Origin: Verrucomicrobiota bacterium
GTDB lineage: Bacteria > Verrucomicrobiota > Verrucomicrobiia > Limisphaerales > JADJPG01
Length of the DNA: 26,402 nucleotides
Reading direction: 5' to 3'
NCBI GenBank assembly: GCA_016713365.1
Contig: JADJPG010000069.1
Location: 1 to 26,402 of the forward strand
Position 1 is the stretch's first letter; the number at the start of each line of letters is the position of its first letter. Made by a program: the position numbers and the translations under genes. The notes under the pieces were generated by a model. The model was not told the DNA's origin, made no database searches, and saw only the letters and a program-made list of their open reading frames with translations. Shown in pieces: positions 24,731-26,402 of the stretch.

Positions 24731-24907
24731 CTAAATTGTCGTGATGTGGCGCGAGATGATTTCAGCGGTATCGCGCTCAAGCCGCTCGGTTGTGATTTCG
24801 TCGAAGCCGCAGGTCGTGGCGTCGACATTGGCGATTATCTCCCGAGCAATTTCCAGCGGTGACACCGCCCGGACGGGAACGTTTTGTGTTTCTGTTTCTG
24901 TCTTCAT
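24731..24907 (-). CDS. Small acidic protein, unknown function
   Basis: The protein has 58 residues from the ATG at 24905-24907 (MKTETETQNVPVRAVSPLEIAREIIANV). This start overlaps the stop of the upstream gene (ATGA), which argues for translational coupling and against the longer form starting at 24946. It is mostly helical and acidic (ITTERLERDTAEIISRHITTI). I recognise no family. It is followed by a strong terminator. Confidence 0.5.
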   Translation of the reverse strand: MKTETETQNVPVRAVSPLEIAREIIANVDATTCGFDEITTERLERDTAEIISRHITTI

Positions 24908-25164
24908 GATAGATCGATGGGTTTCAAGCCATGTGTCTTGCGCCATTCGGAGTACGGCTTTTGTCGCAGTCCACTTGGCCCGTACCGGGCGCGTCGGGTG
25001 CGCCAGACTTGGGCGGCGTAAAGTTTCCCCTGCGCACTCCTCGCCTCGTACGTGCGATTACTGCCACCCCGCGACGCGATGCTCCGTTGCCAACGGAGAA
25101 TTATGCTCCGCTCATCTGGCGCGTAAGGCGTCGAATCCAACTCGTTATTACCCGTAAGGGGCAT
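24904..25164 (-). CDS. Small basic protein, unknown function, possibly leaderless
   Basis: The protein has 86 residues from the ATG at 25162-25164 (MPLTGNNELDSTPYAPDERSIIL). Its middle is very basic (RWQRSIASRGGSNRTYEAR; RTRRARYGPSGLRQK), suggesting nucleic-acid binding, but no domain is recognisable. Its stop overlaps the next start (ATGA). A good promoter places the expected transcription start at or next to the ATG, so the mRNA may be leaderless. It forms a two-gene operon with the gene at 24731-24907. Confidence 0.5.
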   Translation of the reverse strand: MPLTGNNELDSTPYAPDERSIILRWQRSIASRGGSNRTYEARSAQGKLYAAQVWRTRRARYGPSGLRQKPYSEWRKTHGLKPIDLS

Positions 25165-25170
25165 GAATGA

Positions 25171-25199
25171 ACTATAACGTTAACGTATTGGTTTTTCAA
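25171..25199 (-). promoter_or_regulatory. Promoter with palindrome in the spacer, upstream of the gene at 25164
   Basis: On the - strand TTGAAA (25194-25199) and TATAGT (25171-25176) are separated by exactly 17 bp; each matches the sigma70 consensus at five of six positions. The spacer holds the perfect 10-bp palindrome ACGTTAACGT (25177-25186), directly next to the -10 box and well placed for a repressor. Only 6 bp separate the -10 box from the ATG. Confidence 0.55.
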
Positions 25200-25305
25200 G
25201 CGGCTTTCTACTATTCTGGTTTTCTGTGCTTCCTCCCGGAAACTGCCGTCACGGTGATGTGCGGGATGCTGTCCGCTCGCGCCCGTTCGCCTTGGAACGG
25301 TGCTT

Positions 25306-26115
25306 TTAGTCCCGGAAGTAGTCGTCTTTCCGCGAGGCCCGGTGTGATGGCCCGGTCAAATGGAAAATCGAAAAGGCCGCTTCCTTGAGCCGGTCGGCTA
25401 TTCTCTCGCCGATGACTTCTTTAAGCCCATCGAAGTCCAAGTTGCTGGTAAGTACGGTCGGAAGCTTTTCCCCGTACCGGTGGTCAAGAATATCGTGCAG
25501 CATGGGGAACTCATCCCTACCGCCCGGCGAGACGCCAATTTCATCGAGCACCAAAATGCCAACGCGCTTACAGGTTTCGATTGGGTCTTGGGCGGCTTTG
25601 TCGGAATAGCTACGCCGAAGTTCGTGGAGTAGGGTACTTTGTTTTATGAAGCGACCGTTCTTAAACTGTCGCATTACGGCAACGGCAAGATGCGTTTTCC
25701 CTGTTCCCTTATCTGCGCCCAACAAAACCAGAAACCCGCGTCGCTTCGCAGCAAATTCTCGCGCCTTATCGACAATCAATCTGCTGTCGTTGCCGGGCGC
25801 ATTCCAGTTCTCGATTGTTGCGTGGAGCAGGTTGGAAGGAACACCCTGCTTGCGCAATCGCTCACGCTGTTCCTCAGATTGCCTCTCGTTGGCGCACTCT
25901 TTGCATTCCTCGTACTTAGCGACTGGCTTTGGAGATTGAATCGAAACCGCCTCAGAACTTTCACGATTCAACATTCTAGCAACCTTTGGATGAATGGAGC
26001 ACGGGATGGATAATGGCTGACTGTCGATAAACGCATCGAAGTCTATCCGACGCTGCGTCCTTGTTGCATTGATTAGTCCGAAGACTTCCGACGGCTCTGA
26101 TGGGGCTGTGGTCAT
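25306..26115 (-). CDS. DnaC/IstB-type ATPase, likely phage or plasmid helicase loader
   Basis: The protein has 269 residues from the ATG at 26113-26115. The N-terminal third carries a C-x-x-C (YEECKECANERQ) of a possible zinc site, followed by the AAA+ core: Walker A GADKGTGKTHLAV (about residues 133-145), Walker B ILVLDEIG (about 187-194), a sensor-1 TVLTSNLDFDGL, and IGERIADRL, the DnaC/IstB 'box VII' arginine region. DnaC-type proteins load the replicative helicase at an origin; IstB helps IS21 transposition. No istA is next to it, and the Cys pair and small-gene context favour a phage or plasmid DnaC homologue. The start has no clear Shine-Dalgarno. The gene upstream ends 5 bp away. Confidence 0.8.
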   Translation of the reverse strand: MTTAPSEPSEVFGLINATRTQRRIDFDAFIDSQPLSIPCSIHPKVARMLNRESSEAVSIQSPKPVAKYEECKECANERQSEEQRERLRKQGVPSNLLHATIENWNAPGNDSRLIVDKAREFAAKRRGFLVLLGADKGTGKTHLAVAVMRQFKNGRFIKQSTLLHELRRSYSDKAAQDPIETCKRVGILVLDEIGVSPGGRDEFPMLHDILDHRYGEKLPTVLTSNLDFDGLKEVIGERIADRLKEAAFSIFHLTGPSHRASRKDDYFRD

Positions 26116-26120
26116 AAAAC

Positions 26121-26366
26121 TTAGGGGGCGATGATTGTTACTCCGAGGGACTGCCTTTCTTTAGGAAGAGATCCTTCTAAAGGATTCTTCAAAGAGTTCT
26201 TCTCTTGTTCTTCTATATCTCTGCAATTTTCGCGTTTTCGATTTTTGCCGTAGGTGGTGCATTGGGTGCGGGGGGGTGGCTTCTCTCCTTTCTTCCCGCC
26301 GAGTAGGGAATAGGTGTTTGGGCCAAGTTCCTTGGTGCCACTGATGGTGTTCTGGGTCCAAGACAA
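26121..26366 (-). CDS. Doubtful open frame upstream of the dnaC-like gene; partial or non-coding
   Basis: An 81-codon frame from a TTG at 26366 (SWTQNTISGTKELGPNTYSL, then a Lys/Glu-rich tail) stops 5 bp before the dnaC-like gene. A competing frame is open from the window edge (26402) to a stop at 26161 (QILKLFQGNWTLVLDPEHHQ, then a basic tail). It could be the 3' end of a longer gene entering from the right, such as a replication initiator. I cannot decide between the two, and neither shows a known domain. The AT-richer composition here differs from the left part of the window. Confidence 0.25.
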   Translation of the reverse strand: MSWTQNTISGTKELGPNTYSLLGGKKGEKPPPRTQCTTYGKNRKRENCRDIEEQEKNSLKNPLEGSLPKERQSLGVTIIAP

Positions 26367-26402
26367 GAGTCCAATTGCCTTGAAACAGTTTTAGAATCTG
26401 GC

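Noticed and set aside
24001..24991. Nine-base TACCGGGCG repeated at 24001, 24104 and 24983 as a possible iteron or att repeat
   Set aside because: Irregular spacing, no extension beyond nine bases, and a GC-rich word that may recur by chance.

Overview
The window looks like a chromosomal segment of a Verrucomicrobiota bacterium (Limisphaerales/Pedosphaera-like). This is inferred from gene content, not from a marker gene: a giant secreted protein with lamin-tail and CotH domains, a protein made of Gloeo/Verruco-type YG repeats, a pseudopilin-derived small protein, the N-terminus of a 'TTHWS' ECF sigma factor, and high GC. No rRNA or tRNA gene was seen.

Left part (1-9437). One very large secreted surface protein (about 2,560 residues, six lamin-tail domains around a CotH-kinase-like domain) runs on the + strand. 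It is split into three reading frames by two single-base changes. It converges, 13 bp apart, on a secreted GH140/apiosidase-like glycoside hydrolase on the - strand.

Middle (9657-15260, all - strand). In transcription order: a ribosome-hibernation (HPF/RaiA) protein, an ExoD-family membrane protein, a DUF3311 protein coupled to a sodium:solute symporter, SbtA (sodium-dependent bicarbonate permease family), its PII-like partner SbtB, a macro-domain protein, and a pseudopilin-like protein. The overlapping symporter-SbtA-SbtB genes look like one sodium-coupled transport unit with a PII-like regulator.

Region 15261-20176 holds a truncated ECF sigma gene, a secreted protein with 14 Gloeo/Verruco repeats (possibly two seven-bladed propellers), and a membrane protein of unknown function.

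From 20185 on the window is accessory DNA. An IS3-family element (20185-21462) abuts exactly a second, 5'-truncated IS3-type transposase (21463-22019). The end of that fragment cuts into a gene-cassette array. The array (22017-23874, read on the - strand) has three 93-bp attC sites separating four small genes. No integron integrase is visible, so it looks like an orphan array (CALIN). Beyond a structured non-coding stretch (23875-24124) lies a - strand module of small genes and a DnaC/IstB-type ATPase (24125-26402) resembling a phage or plasmid replication region. It carries a well-formed terminator and a promoter that would give a leaderless transcript.

The frame breaks in the giant gene and the first IS mostly sit at G or T runs, so sequencing or assembly error is as likely as real decay.
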